From an uncultured Flavobacterium sp. (GTDB lineage: Bacteria > Bacteroidota > Bacteroidia > Flavobacteriales > Flavobacteriaceae): DNA of 64,000 bases. The position numbers were made by a program, and so were the translations under genes. The DNA is taken from the NCBI RefSeq assembly GCF_951805225.1, contig NZ_OX638201.1, forward strand, positions 372,001 to 436,000, in the 5' to 3' direction. Below, one piece after another: positions 9,152 through 18,349 of the stretch; position 1 is the first letter of the stretch; each line of letters begins with the position of its first letter. The notes beneath the pieces were generated by a model that was given only the letters and a program-made list of their open reading frames with translations, searched no databases and was not told where the DNA came from.

Positions 9152-11953
9152 TTGAAAACTAAACTGTCTTTACTGCTTTTTTTGATGAGTTTCTTTCTGT
9201 TTGCTCAGGAGTTTCCGCCAATTGTCAAATATTCATCGTCTGTTTATGGAGCCGGAAATCAAAGCTGGATGATTTCGCAGGACGATCAAAACTATTTGTA
9301 TTTTGCTAATAATGATGGACTTCTGGAATATAACGGAACAAACTGGCAATTGTATCCTGCTCCAAATGAAACTATTATTCGATCTGTAAAAGTGATCGGA
9401 AATAAGATATATACGGGTTGCTACATGAATTTTGGCTATTGGACAAGACAAGCTAATGGCAAACTAAAATATACTTCGCTTAGCGATACTATCAAAAATA
9501 AAATATTAGACGACGAACAGTTTTGGAATATTTTGAAGTATGATCAATGGATTTTGTTTCAGTCTTTGAACCGAATCTATATATATGATACAAAAACAGG
9601 AACATTCAAGATTATTGCGCCAAAAAATGGTGTTGTAAAGTCGTTTGCGCCAAAAAATGCGATTTATTTTCAAACTATAAAAGAAGGACTTTTTGAAATT
9701 GAAAGCGGAAAAGCAAAGTTAGTTTCTGATCATCCTATTCTTAAAAAATTCACGATTGTGAATGTTTTTGCAATGGACGACGGTTTGTTGATTCAAACGC
9801 AATTGGATGGTATTTATAAATTGAACGGAAATACTCTGACGCGTTTTTCTACGGATGTTGATGCCGAATTAAAATCGAGTTTTGTTTATAGCAGCCAACA
9901 TCTTCAAGACGGAAGTTTTGCATTGGGAACGGTTTCTAACGGGATTTTTATTTTATCGGATACCGGAAAACTCAAGTATCATATTTCGCAAAGCAAAGGT
10001 TTGAGCAATAATACGGCTTTATCACTTTTTGAAGATAAAGATCAAAATTTATGGGCTGGACTTGATAACGGAATTAATTGTATCAATATTCAGTCGCCTG
10101 TGCACAGTTTTACGGACGATACGGGAGTTCTGGGAACAGTTTACGCCTCGGCAACTTTTAATGGTTTGTTGTATGTGGGAACAAATCAGGGATTATTTTG
10201 CAAGAATATTCAAAGCAATTCTGAGTTTAAATTTATAAACGGTACAAAAGGTCAGGTTTGGTCGCTTTTTGTATATGATAATACGCTTTTTTGCGGTCAT
10301 GATTCCGGTACTTTTATTATTACCAATGATTCGGCGAGAAGTATATTTTCGGGATCAGGAACCTGGAAATTTGAGGCTGTTCCAAATTCTAAAAATCAAT
10401 TGCTTCAGGGAAATTATTACGGAATTTCGGTTTTGGAGAAAGTAAATAATCAATGGATTTTCAGAAATAAAGTTCAGGGTTTTGATTATTCGTCCCGATA
10501 TTTTGAGGTTTCAAACAATCTTGATGTTTATGTAAGTCATGAATATAAAGGGATTTTTAGGCTTAAACTGGACAAAACGCTTTCAAAAACGCACGGATTT
10601 TATACTTATAAATCTCCTAAAAAGGGAAAAAATGCGAGTTTGACTAAATTCAATAATCAGATTTATTATGCTTATAAAGGCGGAATTTTTAAACTAAATC
10701 CTGCTACAAAACTTTTCGAAAAAGACAATTTACTGAGTTCTATTTTTGAAAAAGACGAATATACTTCGGGGAAATTAATTGTCGATAATTCGAATAAAAT
10801 CTGGTTGTTTTCTAAAAATTACATTCATTATTTCTCGGCAAGCAAACTAAGCAATCAATTAAAACAGAATGTGATTCCGATTCCGTCTTCGTTGACGAAT
10901 TCGATGTTGGGTTTTGAGAATATTACGCAAATTTCAAAATCAACGTATTTAATTGGTACAACTGATGGATATTATACCTTGAATATTGATGATTTGAGTT
11001 TTAAAAATTACACGGTTTTCATCACGGATATTTCAATTAATAAGCAGAATGAAACTTTAAAAAATGTTGCAATTCAAAGTGAAGGGAACTTTCGCTCGAG
11101 CGAAAATAATATCACATTGAATTACACGGTTCCGGAATACAACAAATACATCAATTCAGAATATCAATATTTATTAGAAGGTTTCCAGAACGAATGGAGT
11201 GAATGGAGCACAAAAGCGACGGTTAATTTTAAAAATCTTTCGCCTGGAAAATATACGTTTAAAGTAAGAGCAAAATACGCCAATACTATTTTAGAGAATA
11301 CGGCGACTTATACATTCGTAGTTTTAAAACCTTGGTATTTGACCAATTTAGCGTGGTTTATTTATTTCTTGTTGATGTTTGTTCTGGCTTATTTTGTGAA
11401 TAAAGCCTATCGAAATTATTATAGAAAACAAGAAGAGAAATTAATTGAAGAGAATAATCTTTTGCTGGAAATAAAAGAGTTAGAAAACGAACAACAATTA
11501 ATGAAACTCAGAAATGAGCAATTGTCGCAAGATGTTGATAATAAAAATCGGGAATTGGCGGTTTCAACAATGAGTTTGAACAGTAAAAATGAATTACTGG
11601 CTTTTATCAAAGAAGATTTGAAAAAGACAACTCAAAATGACAGCAATAATATAAAATCAGTTATTAGTACAATCAACAAAAATATAACGGAAGATGATTC
11701 CTGGAATGTCTTTAAAGAAGCGTTTGATAATGCGGATAAAGATTTCCTGAAAAGAATCAAACAACTTCATCCGTTATTGACGCCAAACGATTTGCGTTTG
11801 TGCGCGTATCTGCGATTAAATCTTTCTTCAAAAGAGATTGCACCTTTATTTAATATATCGGTTCGAAGCGTCGAAATTAAAAGATATCGTTTGCGTAAAA
11901 AAATGGATTTACAGCATGAAGTTGGTTTAGTAGAATATATTCTGGCTGTATAG
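9152..11953 (+). CDS. Membrane-spanning sensor regulator of the glucan PUL (beta-propeller, Y_Y_Y, HTH)
   Basis: A 933-residue one-component regulator. It has a signal peptide (ending FLFAQ), a periplasmic sensor of repeated propeller-like units (roughly 25-640), a Y_Y_Y-type beta-sandwich (about 660-725), one membrane helix near 730-750, a coiled coil (755-815) and a C-terminal LuxR-like helix-turn-helix (about 876-920, LSSKEIAPLFNISVRSVEIK). There is no histidine-kinase or receiver domain, so it is simpler than the classical hybrid two-component PUL regulators. The start is TTG at 9152; no ATG lies near. It sits directly upstream of susC in the same orientation, so it probably senses glucan oligosaccharides in the periplasm and switches on the locus. 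Confidence 0.88.
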   Translation: MKTKLSLLLFLMSFFLFAQEFPPIVKYSSSVYGAGNQSWMISQDDQNYLYFANNDGLLEYNGTNWQLYPAPNETIIRSVKVIGNKIYTGCYMNFGYWTRQANGKLKYTSLSDTIKNKILDDEQFWNILKYDQWILFQSLNRIYIYDTKTGTFKIIAPKNGVVKSFAPKNAIYFQTIKEGLFEIESGKAKLVSDHPILKKFTIVNVFAMDDGLLIQTQLDGIYKLNGNTLTRFSTDVDAELKSSFVYSSQHLQDGSFALGTVSNGIFILSDTGKLKYHISQSKGLSNNTALSLFEDKDQNLWAGLDNGINCINIQSPVHSFTDDTGVLGTVYASATFNGLLYVGTNQGLFCKNIQSNSEFKFINGTKGQVWSLFVYDNTLFCGHDSGTFIITNDSARSIFSGSGTWKFEAVPNSKNQLLQGNYYGISVLEKVNNQWIFRNKVQGFDYSSRYFEVSNNLDVYVSHEYKGIFRLKLDKTLSKTHGFYTYKSPKKGKNASLTKFNNQIYYAYKGGIFKLNPATKLFEKDNLLSSIFEKDEYTSGKLIVDNSNKIWLFSKNYIHYFSASKLSNQLKQNVIPIPSSLTNSMLGFENITQISKSTYLIGTTDGYYTLNIDDLSFKNYTVFITDISINKQNETLKNVAIQSEGNFRSSENNITLNYTVPEYNKYINSEYQYLLEGFQNEWSEWSTKATVNFKNLSPGKYTFKVRAKYANTILENTATYTFVVLKPWYLTNLAWFIYFLLMFVLAYFVNKAYRNYYRKQEEKLIEENNLLLEIKELENEQQLMKLRNEQLSQDVDNKNRELAVSTMSLNSKNELLAFIKEDLKKTTQNDSNNIKSVISTINKNITEDDSWNVFKEAFDNADKDFLKRIKQLHPLLTPNDLRLCAYLRLNLSSKEIAPLFNISVRSVEIKRYRLRKKMDLQHEVGLVEYILAV

Positions 11954-12065
11954 GAAGGAAAAAAACGGCGATAAAAAACTATACATTACCTCAACATTTG
12001 ACATTTGTCGTGTTTTTGTTAAGGTAATGTTAAGGAAATTTGGATTCTGAAATTATATATAAATC

Positions 12066-12115
12066 GGTGTATTTTTTATGATATATTGATTTTTGGTGTA
12101 TTTTTTTTGATATGT
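12066..12115 (+). promoter_or_regulatory. Direct repeat upstream of susC, candidate operator
   Basis: Two 21-base units, 12066-12086 and 12095-12115, match at 19 positions and begin GGTGTATTTTTT. They are spaced 29 bp start to start, close to three helical turns, and the second ends 80 bp before the susC ATG. Their place in the PUL promoter region suggests binding sites for the upstream regulator. This is inference; no known operator was matched. Confidence 0.45.
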
Positions 12116-12194
12116 ATGTTTTTTGTTGAGGTTAATTTTAACGTATTCTTAAGAGGATACGATAATTTTAACTTTCAATAAAAACTAACTAATT

Positions 12195-15100
12195 ATGAAA
12201 TCTAAATTATTACTAACCGTACTATTACTGTTTACATCGTTTGCGTTTTCGCAGTCTTTTGATGTAAGCGGTATAGTACTAGATGGCACAGGTTTATCAT
12301 TGCCTGGCGTGAATGTAAAAGTTAAAACTTCGTCACAAAGTACAACCACAGACTTTGACGGATCTTTTAAATTATTAGGAGTTCCAAAAGGAACGACAAT
12401 TGTTTTCAGTTATATAGGTTTTCGAACACAAGAAGTTGTGGTTACGGCGCCTAAGATTACGGTAAAATTAAGCGATGATACCAGATCGCTTGAAGAAGTT
12501 GTTGTAATTGGTTACGGATCTCAAAAGAAAAGAGAAGTAACCGGAGCTGTTTCTGTAGTAGACAGCAAAACGCTTGATATTTTAAAACCAATAAAGGTTG
12601 AACAAGCACTGCAAGGAACTGTTTCCGGAGTAAATGTTACTACACAATCTGGTGCGCCGGGAGCAAAATTAGATATCCGTATTCGTGGTATTGCCACTAA
12701 TGGTGAAAACGGACCTCAGGCAATTATTGATGGTTATGTTGGAGATTTGAGTTTGCTTAATCCAAATGATATCGAAACAATTACTGTTTTAAAAGATGCT
12801 CAGGCAGCTATTTACGGTACAATTGCAGCAAACGGAATCATCTTGATTACCACTAAAATGGGTAAAAAGAATTCAAAAACTAAAGTCTCTTTTAATAGTT
12901 ATACCGGATTTCAGGAAGCATCCAGAAAATTACCAATGTTAAATGCTACTGAATACGCTTTATTATTGAATGAAAGTTATGCTAATGGCGGAAAAGCGCT
13001 TCCTTATCCAAATGCAAGCGGTTTAGGAAGTGGAACAGATTGGCAAAAACAAGTTCTGGGTAAAAGCGTTCCTATATTAAATAGTGATATCACAATCTCT
13101 GGAGGTTCTGATAAAATTACGTATTCTATTAGTGGTTCTCACTTGGATCAGGAAGGAATTGTAGGTTCGGACAAATCAGGATTTTTAAGAAATACGGCAA
13201 GATTAGCTTTAGGAGCTGATTTGAGTGATAAATTCAAAGTAAAAACAAACGTAATCTATACCTATTTCGATAGAAAAACCATTAACGAAAACGGATTAGG
13301 TTCTGTATTGTTTAATGCGTTGAACGTTCCGGCAACTTTATCTCCATATGCTGCAAACGGTGATTTTGCTTTAGTGCCAAACACAACTGGTTTAGGTAAC
13401 GAAATTATAAATCCGTTGGCGCAAATTGCGAATACATACAATGATTATAATTATAAAAAACTGAACGGAAACGTTGGTTTCGATTATAAAATCTTCAAAG
13501 GATTTACACTTTCAAGTTCTATAGGATTTAATACTTCAAATAGTGAGGGAAAAACTTTTGGAAAGAAAATAAGTTATGGCGGAAAAGTTTTTGATGTTCA
13601 AAGAAGTTTTGTAACTCAAACTGCTACAAACGATAATGATTACTCGTTTGACCTTTATGCAACGTATGTTACAAAAATAGGAGAGAACCATAATATCACG
13701 GCAACATTAGGAAATACCATTTATAAACAATGGGGAAATTCTGCCAATGGAACTGGTTTTGATGTTCCTAATAATTCATGGGATTATGCTGATCTTTCTT
13801 TGACAAAAGGAGTTCCATCAGCTTTGAATACCGGGGGTTATGTTTATGATCAAAGAAGGCTTTCTTATTTTGGAAGAGCACAATACGATTATAAAGGAAA
13901 ATACCTGTTGTCTGCAATGATCAGACGTGACGCATCAACGAAATTTGGTCCGGATAATAAAGTTGGATATTTTCCATCATTTACCGGAGGTTGGGTAATT
14001 TCTGACGAAGGTTTCTTTGGAGAATCAAAAACATTTAATTTCTTAAAATTAAGAGCCAGTTATGGTACATTAGGAAATGATCAAATCCCGAATAATGGTT
14101 TCTTAAGTCTTTTAAACGGAGAAGCTACTTATGTGTTTGATGGCAATTTAGTAAGCGGAGTTGCAACTGGACAAATTCCTAATCCAAAGTTGAAATGGGA
14201 ACAAGCAAAGAAGTTTGACGTTGGTTTAGACCTTAGATTATTAAGCGATAAAGTTTCTATCGTAGCAGATTATTTTATTGATACCAGAAAAGATTTATTG
14301 ATACCGGATATTCCAGTTTCGGGAATTACAGGAGTTGGTGCTCCGGGCGCAAGTGCTCCAACTTTGAATGCTGGTACAGTTAGAAATTCAGGAGTTGAAT
14401 TTGCAATAGATTACAAAGAGAAATTTGGAGATAATTTTAGCTTGAGCGTAGGTTATAATGTAACTTTTATCAAGAATGAAGTATTGGAAGTAAATAACGG
14501 AACCGGAATTATCGAGCTAGGTAGTTTTGGCGTAGGGCAATTACCGGCATCACGCATGCAAGCCGGAAATCCAATTGGATATTTCTACGGTTATAAAACG
14601 GATGGAATATTTCAAAATCAGGCCGAAGTTGATGCGCATCCATCGCAATTGGCTTTAGGAGCAAATGCTTCGCCGGGAGATATTCGTTTTGTCGATGTAA
14701 ATGGTGATGGCGTAATTGATACTAAGGATAAAACCAATATTGGAGATCCAATTCCTGATGCTACAATGGGTTTCAATATACAAATGAGTTATAAAAGCCT
14801 TGATTTTGCACTTTACAGCTTTGCTTCAATAGGCAATGATATGGTTCGTAACTACGAGCGTGTACTTTCTGATGCTAATAGATTAGATTATGTTTTGGAC
14901 AGATGGACAGGTCCGGGAACAAGCAATTCTGTGCCTAGAGTAACTACAGGAGCAACAGCAAACAATGTGCTTTCGGATTATTTTGTTGAAGACGCTTCTT
15001 ATTTGAGAATTCAAAACATCCAATTAGGATATACACTTGATCCAAAAGTAACTCAAAAAGCAGGAATCACTAAACTAAGACTTTATACAGGAGTAAATAA

Positions 15101-15260
15101 TCTATACACTTTTACGAAGTATAAAGGTTTTGATCCAGGCGCTTCATTTGGACCAACAAATAAAGATGGAGTTTCTCAATCACCAATTGGTGCCGGAATT
15201 GATTACGGGTTTTACCCAGTTCCAAGAACCTATTTATTGGGTTTAAACATTAATTTTTAA
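12195..15260 (+). CDS. SusC/RagA family TonB-linked outer membrane transporter
   Basis: A 1021-residue outer membrane importer. It has a signal peptide (about 1-19), a CarboxypepD_reg-like domain (about 22-100), the SusC-type linker SLEEVVVIGYGSQKKREVTG, a plug domain (roughly 105-225) and a 22-strand barrel to the C-terminal aromatic residue (LGLNINF). SusC proteins import oligosaccharides with energy from TonB/ExbBD, while a SusD lipoprotein acts as a lid. The downstream susD starts 11 bp after this stop and the GH16 enzymes follow, so the cargo is most likely beta-1,3-glucan (laminarin) fragments. It is the first gene of a five-gene co-directional run. Size and domain order are normal for the family. 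Confidence 0.96.
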   Translation: MKSKLLLTVLLLFTSFAFSQSFDVSGIVLDGTGLSLPGVNVKVKTSSQSTTTDFDGSFKLLGVPKGTTIVFSYIGFRTQEVVVTAPKITVKLSDDTRSLEEVVVIGYGSQKKREVTGAVSVVDSKTLDILKPIKVEQALQGTVSGVNVTTQSGAPGAKLDIRIRGIATNGENGPQAIIDGYVGDLSLLNPNDIETITVLKDAQAAIYGTIAANGIILITTKMGKKNSKTKVSFNSYTGFQEASRKLPMLNATEYALLLNESYANGGKALPYPNASGLGSGTDWQKQVLGKSVPILNSDITISGGSDKITYSISGSHLDQEGIVGSDKSGFLRNTARLALGADLSDKFKVKTNVIYTYFDRKTINENGLGSVLFNALNVPATLSPYAANGDFALVPNTTGLGNEIINPLAQIANTYNDYNYKKLNGNVGFDYKIFKGFTLSSSIGFNTSNSEGKTFGKKISYGGKVFDVQRSFVTQTATNDNDYSFDLYATYVTKIGENHNITATLGNTIYKQWGNSANGTGFDVPNNSWDYADLSLTKGVPSALNTGGYVYDQRRLSYFGRAQYDYKGKYLLSAMIRRDASTKFGPDNKVGYFPSFTGGWVISDEGFFGESKTFNFLKLRASYGTLGNDQIPNNGFLSLLNGEATYVFDGNLVSGVATGQIPNPKLKWEQAKKFDVGLDLRLLSDKVSIVADYFIDTRKDLLIPDIPVSGITGVGAPGASAPTLNAGTVRNSGVEFAIDYKEKFGDNFSLSVGYNVTFIKNEVLEVNNGTGIIELGSFGVGQLPASRMQAGNPIGYFYGYKTDGIFQNQAEVDAHPSQLALGANASPGDIRFVDVNGDGVIDTKDKTNIGDPIPDATMGFNIQMSYKSLDFALYSFASIGNDMVRNYERVLSDANRLDYVLDRWTGPGTSNSVPRVTTGATANNVLSDYFVEDASYLRIQNIQLGYTLDPKVTQKAGITKLRLYTGVNNLYTFTKYKGFDPGASFGPTNKDGVSQSPIGAGIDYGFYPVPRTYLLGLNINF

Positions 15261-15271
15261 TTTCAATAAAA

Positions 15272-16771
15272 ATGAAAAAGTATTTAATTACATCCATTAT
15301 AACACTTACGCTATTCTCGACAATAAGTATTTCTTGTTCAGATGAATTTGTAAGTCCAAAGCCTAAATATTCTATTGATTCTGAAAATTATTTCAATTCA
15401 AAAGAAGATTATAACGACGCCTTAGTTGCTGCTTACGATTTGCTGCAATCTACTTATGCAAATGCTTTATTAGGAGAAATTGCTTCTGATAATACATTGG
15501 CCGGAGGAGAAAGCCCAACAGACGTAATTGGCTGGCAACAAGTAGACGACATGATTCATACGCCGGTAAACAGCAATTTAAGAGATATCTGGAATTGGAT
15601 GTTTGCAGGAGTTCAAAGAGCCAATTATATTCTTGAATTTAAAGATAAAACCGATTTTGAGGGAAAAACCCAGCTACTTGCAGAAACACGTTTTCTAAGA
15701 GCATATTACCAGTTTGAGTTAGTTAAATGGTTTGGGGGAATCCCGATGAAAGGAGATGCGAGATTTAAAGTTGGAGATGAAAAAACAGTACCACGCTCAT
15801 CAGTTGCAGAAGTGTATGCTTCTATAGAAGCTGATTTGATTTATGCTACTGCTAATTTATCTCCACTTGCATCTCAAAAAGGACGTGTAACGAAAGGTGC
15901 AGCAGAAGCATTATTAGGTAAAGTTTATTTATACCAAAGTAAATTTGCTCAGGCAGCAACTTCTCTTAATAATGTAATCACTTCTGGAAAATACGGTTTA
16001 GTTGCAGATTATGATGCGATTTTTGAAATGGCGGGAGAAAACGGATCAGAATCTGTTTTTGAAGTACAATATACAGATGTTGAAGGAGCAGGTTTTACGT
16101 GTTTACAATGTAGTGAAGGAAACGTAGCCGTTGGTTTTAGCGGAGTAAGAAATTATTCAGGACCACTTTTTTCTTCAGGATTTAGTTTTAATGTTCCAAC
16201 TGCAGAAGCTGCAAACTCTTTTGAAGCAGGGGACAAACGTAGAAATACTGCTATTCTTGATATCGCAGCTTGGGCTGAAGCCAATAAAAGTTACGACAAT
16301 GGAAAAGGAGTTACGTTTGGAAAAGGAAACGAAGACACAGGTTATTTTAATAGAAAATATTTGCCAAGAAAAAGAAGCGATAATGCTCAGGGAGATTTGA
16401 ATTTAACAAACCCAAATAACTACAGAGCAATTCGTTATGCAGATGTTTTATTAATGGCTGCAGAAGCTTATAACCGTGGCGGAATTGACGATGCAAAAGC
16501 AAGAACTTATTTAAATCAAGTTAGAAGACGTGCTTTTGGAGATAATAATCATGATATATCAGTTTCAGGAGCTGCGCTTACAGATTTTATCTGGGCAGAA
16601 AGAAGATCGGAGCTTTTTGGAGAAGGACAGCGTTTCTTTGATTTAGTAAGAACTGGAAAAGCAGTTGGAAAAATACCGGGTTTTACAGCAAATAAAAACG
16701 AGTTATTTCCGCTGCCAATTGAAGAAATTCAATTCGCAAATGGAAATTGGAAGCAAAACCCTGGATATTAA
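15272..16771 (+). CDS. SusD/RagB family nutrient-binding outer membrane lipoprotein
   Basis: A 499-residue lipoprotein with a signal peptide and lipobox cysteine at residue 22 (ISISC). After it comes the Ser/Asp-rich stretch that in Bacteroidota often marks surface export. The body shows SusD features: helical TPR-like segments with TRFLRAYYQFELVKWFG near 140-155, and the C-terminal block AERRSELFGEGQRFFDLVRTG. SusD proteins bind glycan at the cell surface and cap the partner SusC. It is 11 bp from susC and 12 bp from the next gene, so the operon is tight. Glucan specificity is inferred from the GH16 neighbours. Confidence 0.96.
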   Translation: MKKYLITSIITLTLFSTISISCSDEFVSPKPKYSIDSENYFNSKEDYNDALVAAYDLLQSTYANALLGEIASDNTLAGGESPTDVIGWQQVDDMIHTPVNSNLRDIWNWMFAGVQRANYILEFKDKTDFEGKTQLLAETRFLRAYYQFELVKWFGGIPMKGDARFKVGDEKTVPRSSVAEVYASIEADLIYATANLSPLASQKGRVTKGAAEALLGKVYLYQSKFAQAATSLNNVITSGKYGLVADYDAIFEMAGENGSESVFEVQYTDVEGAGFTCLQCSEGNVAVGFSGVRNYSGPLFSSGFSFNVPTAEAANSFEAGDKRRNTAILDIAAWAEANKSYDNGKGVTFGKGNEDTGYFNRKYLPRKRSDNAQGDLNLTNPNNYRAIRYADVLLMAAEAYNRGGIDDAKARTYLNQVRRRAFGDNNHDISVSGAALTDFIWAERRSELFGEGQRFFDLVRTGKAVGKIPGFTANKNELFPLPIEEIQFANGNWKQNPGY

Positions 16772-16783
16772 AAAAACATTATT

Positions 16784-18337
16784 ATGAAAAAATTACATTT
16801 TATTATAAGTCTTTTCGTTTTGACAATACTTCTGGGTTGTTCAAATGACGATAATAGCAATATTGATTTAGATGCCGTAGGTGCGCCGTCAAAAATAGCT
16901 GCTTTGACCACTGTAACGCAGGATAATACCGGTAAAGTTACTTTCTTGCCTAAAGGCGAAGGCGTTACACAATACAAAATAAATTATGGAGACGGAACTC
17001 CGGAATCGGCTTATTTTGGGTCTGGCGGAACCGTAACACATACATATCCGGAAGGAGTTTACCATGCTAAAATTATAGCAATGGGAATCAACGGAAAAAT
17101 AACTCAAGTAGATCAGGACGTAACTGTTTCGTTTTTGGCTCCAACAAATTTAAAAGTAACGTTGGCGCATGTAATTGGAGATAATTTATCAGCTTCAGTT
17201 ACCGCAAAAGCAGATTTAGAAACGTACTTTAAAGTATATTTTGGAGAAACTCCTGATGAAGTTCCTGTAGATTTCATGGAAGGTCAAACCATTAAACATA
17301 CTTATGCAAATGTTGGTGTGTATAATGTAAAAGTAATTGCGCTGAGCGGAGGTGTAGCAACTACAACTTACGAAGAATCAATTACGATTTCTAATCCTAT
17401 TTTATTCCCTGTAGATTTTGAATCTCCAACGCTTAATTATGCCTTTAACAATTTTGGAGGAGCAAATACAACTGTAGCAAATAATCCAAGTGTAAACGAA
17501 GATAATCCAAGTGCAAAAGTAGCTAAGCTTAATAAAAGTGCAGGTTCTGAAGTTTGGGCAGGTTCGTTTTTAGAATTAGGAACACCAATTGACTTTTCGA
17601 CTTTGAAAAAAATCAAAATTAAAGCGTGGTCTCCAAAAGCAGGAATTGTAGTTAAAATGAAATTAGAAAACTTAGCAGATTCTAATATTAATACAGAAGT
17701 TGATGTAACCAATACAGTTGCTAACGGCTGGGAAGAATTAACTTTTGATTTCTCTGCAGTAGATAATACTAAGAAATATCAAAGAGTCGTATTGTTTTTT
17801 GATTTTGGAAATAATGGAACAGGAGTAGATTATTATTTTGATGATATTGAATTGACTGCAGGCGTAGAAACTGTAAAATTGCCACTGTCTTTTGAATCTT
17901 CAGTATTGACGTATTCTTTTAACAATTTTGGCGGAGCAAATACAGTATTAGTCAATAATCCGGATAAAACAGGAATCAATACTTCGGCAAAAGTAGGCGC
18001 TTTGACAAAAGGAAGCGGTTCTGAAGTTTGGGCAGGATCTTTCATCGAATTAGCAAGTCCGCTTAATTTTTCTACTTTCAAAAAAATCAAAATGAAAGTA
18101 TGGTCACCACAAGCAGGAATTATTGTTAAAGTCAAGTTTGAAAACATGTCAGATAGTACAATCAATAAAGAGGTAGACGCAACCACAACCGTTGCAAATG
18201 GATGGGAAGAACTCACTTTTGATTTCACTGGAGCAACAACAGCCAATCAATTTCAGCGATTAGTAGTGTTCTTTGACTTTGGAGTTAACGGCACAGGGAA
18301 AACCTATTATTTTGATGACATTAAACAATCCAATTAA
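16784..18337 (+). CDS. Surface glycan-binding lipoprotein with PKD region and duplicated C-terminal module
   Basis: A 517-residue lipoprotein with lipobox cysteine 19 (LLGC) followed by SNDDNSN. Residues about 35-115 and 118-200 look like PKD/Ig-like domains (YGDGTPESAYFGSGG and VTHTYPEGVYHAKI). Residues about 207-360 and 363-517 are two copies of one roughly 150-residue module, recognisable by FNNFGGANT, GSEVWAGSF, ANGWEELTFDF and the YYFDDI end; identity is clearly above half by eye. The module looks like a jelly-roll carbohydrate-binding domain. Between susD and a GH16 gene, the natural reading is a surface glycan-binding protein holding laminarin-type chains with two binding modules. No catalytic motif is visible. 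Confidence 0.8.
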   Translation: MKKLHFIISLFVLTILLGCSNDDNSNIDLDAVGAPSKIAALTTVTQDNTGKVTFLPKGEGVTQYKINYGDGTPESAYFGSGGTVTHTYPEGVYHAKIIAMGINGKITQVDQDVTVSFLAPTNLKVTLAHVIGDNLSASVTAKADLETYFKVYFGETPDEVPVDFMEGQTIKHTYANVGVYNVKVIALSGGVATTTYEESITISNPILFPVDFESPTLNYAFNNFGGANTTVANNPSVNEDNPSAKVAKLNKSAGSEVWAGSFLELGTPIDFSTLKKIKIKAWSPKAGIVVKMKLENLADSNINTEVDVTNTVANGWEELTFDFSAVDNTKKYQRVVLFFDFGNNGTGVDYYFDDIELTAGVETVKLPLSFESSVLTYSFNNFGGANTVLVNNPDKTGINTSAKVGALTKGSGSEVWAGSFIELASPLNFSTFKKIKMKVWSPQAGIIVKVKFENMSDSTINKEVDATTTVANGWEELTFDFTGATTANQFQRLVVFFDFGVNGTGKTYYFDDIKQSN

Positions 18338-18349
18338 AAAAACGTAATC

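Noticed and set aside
17437..18246. Two long antisense ORFs (17437-17712 and 17833-18246) opposite the surface lipoprotein
   Set aside because: Each lies opposite one copy of the duplicated module, so they mirror each other by duplication of the sense gene. Their translations have no protein-like domain features.
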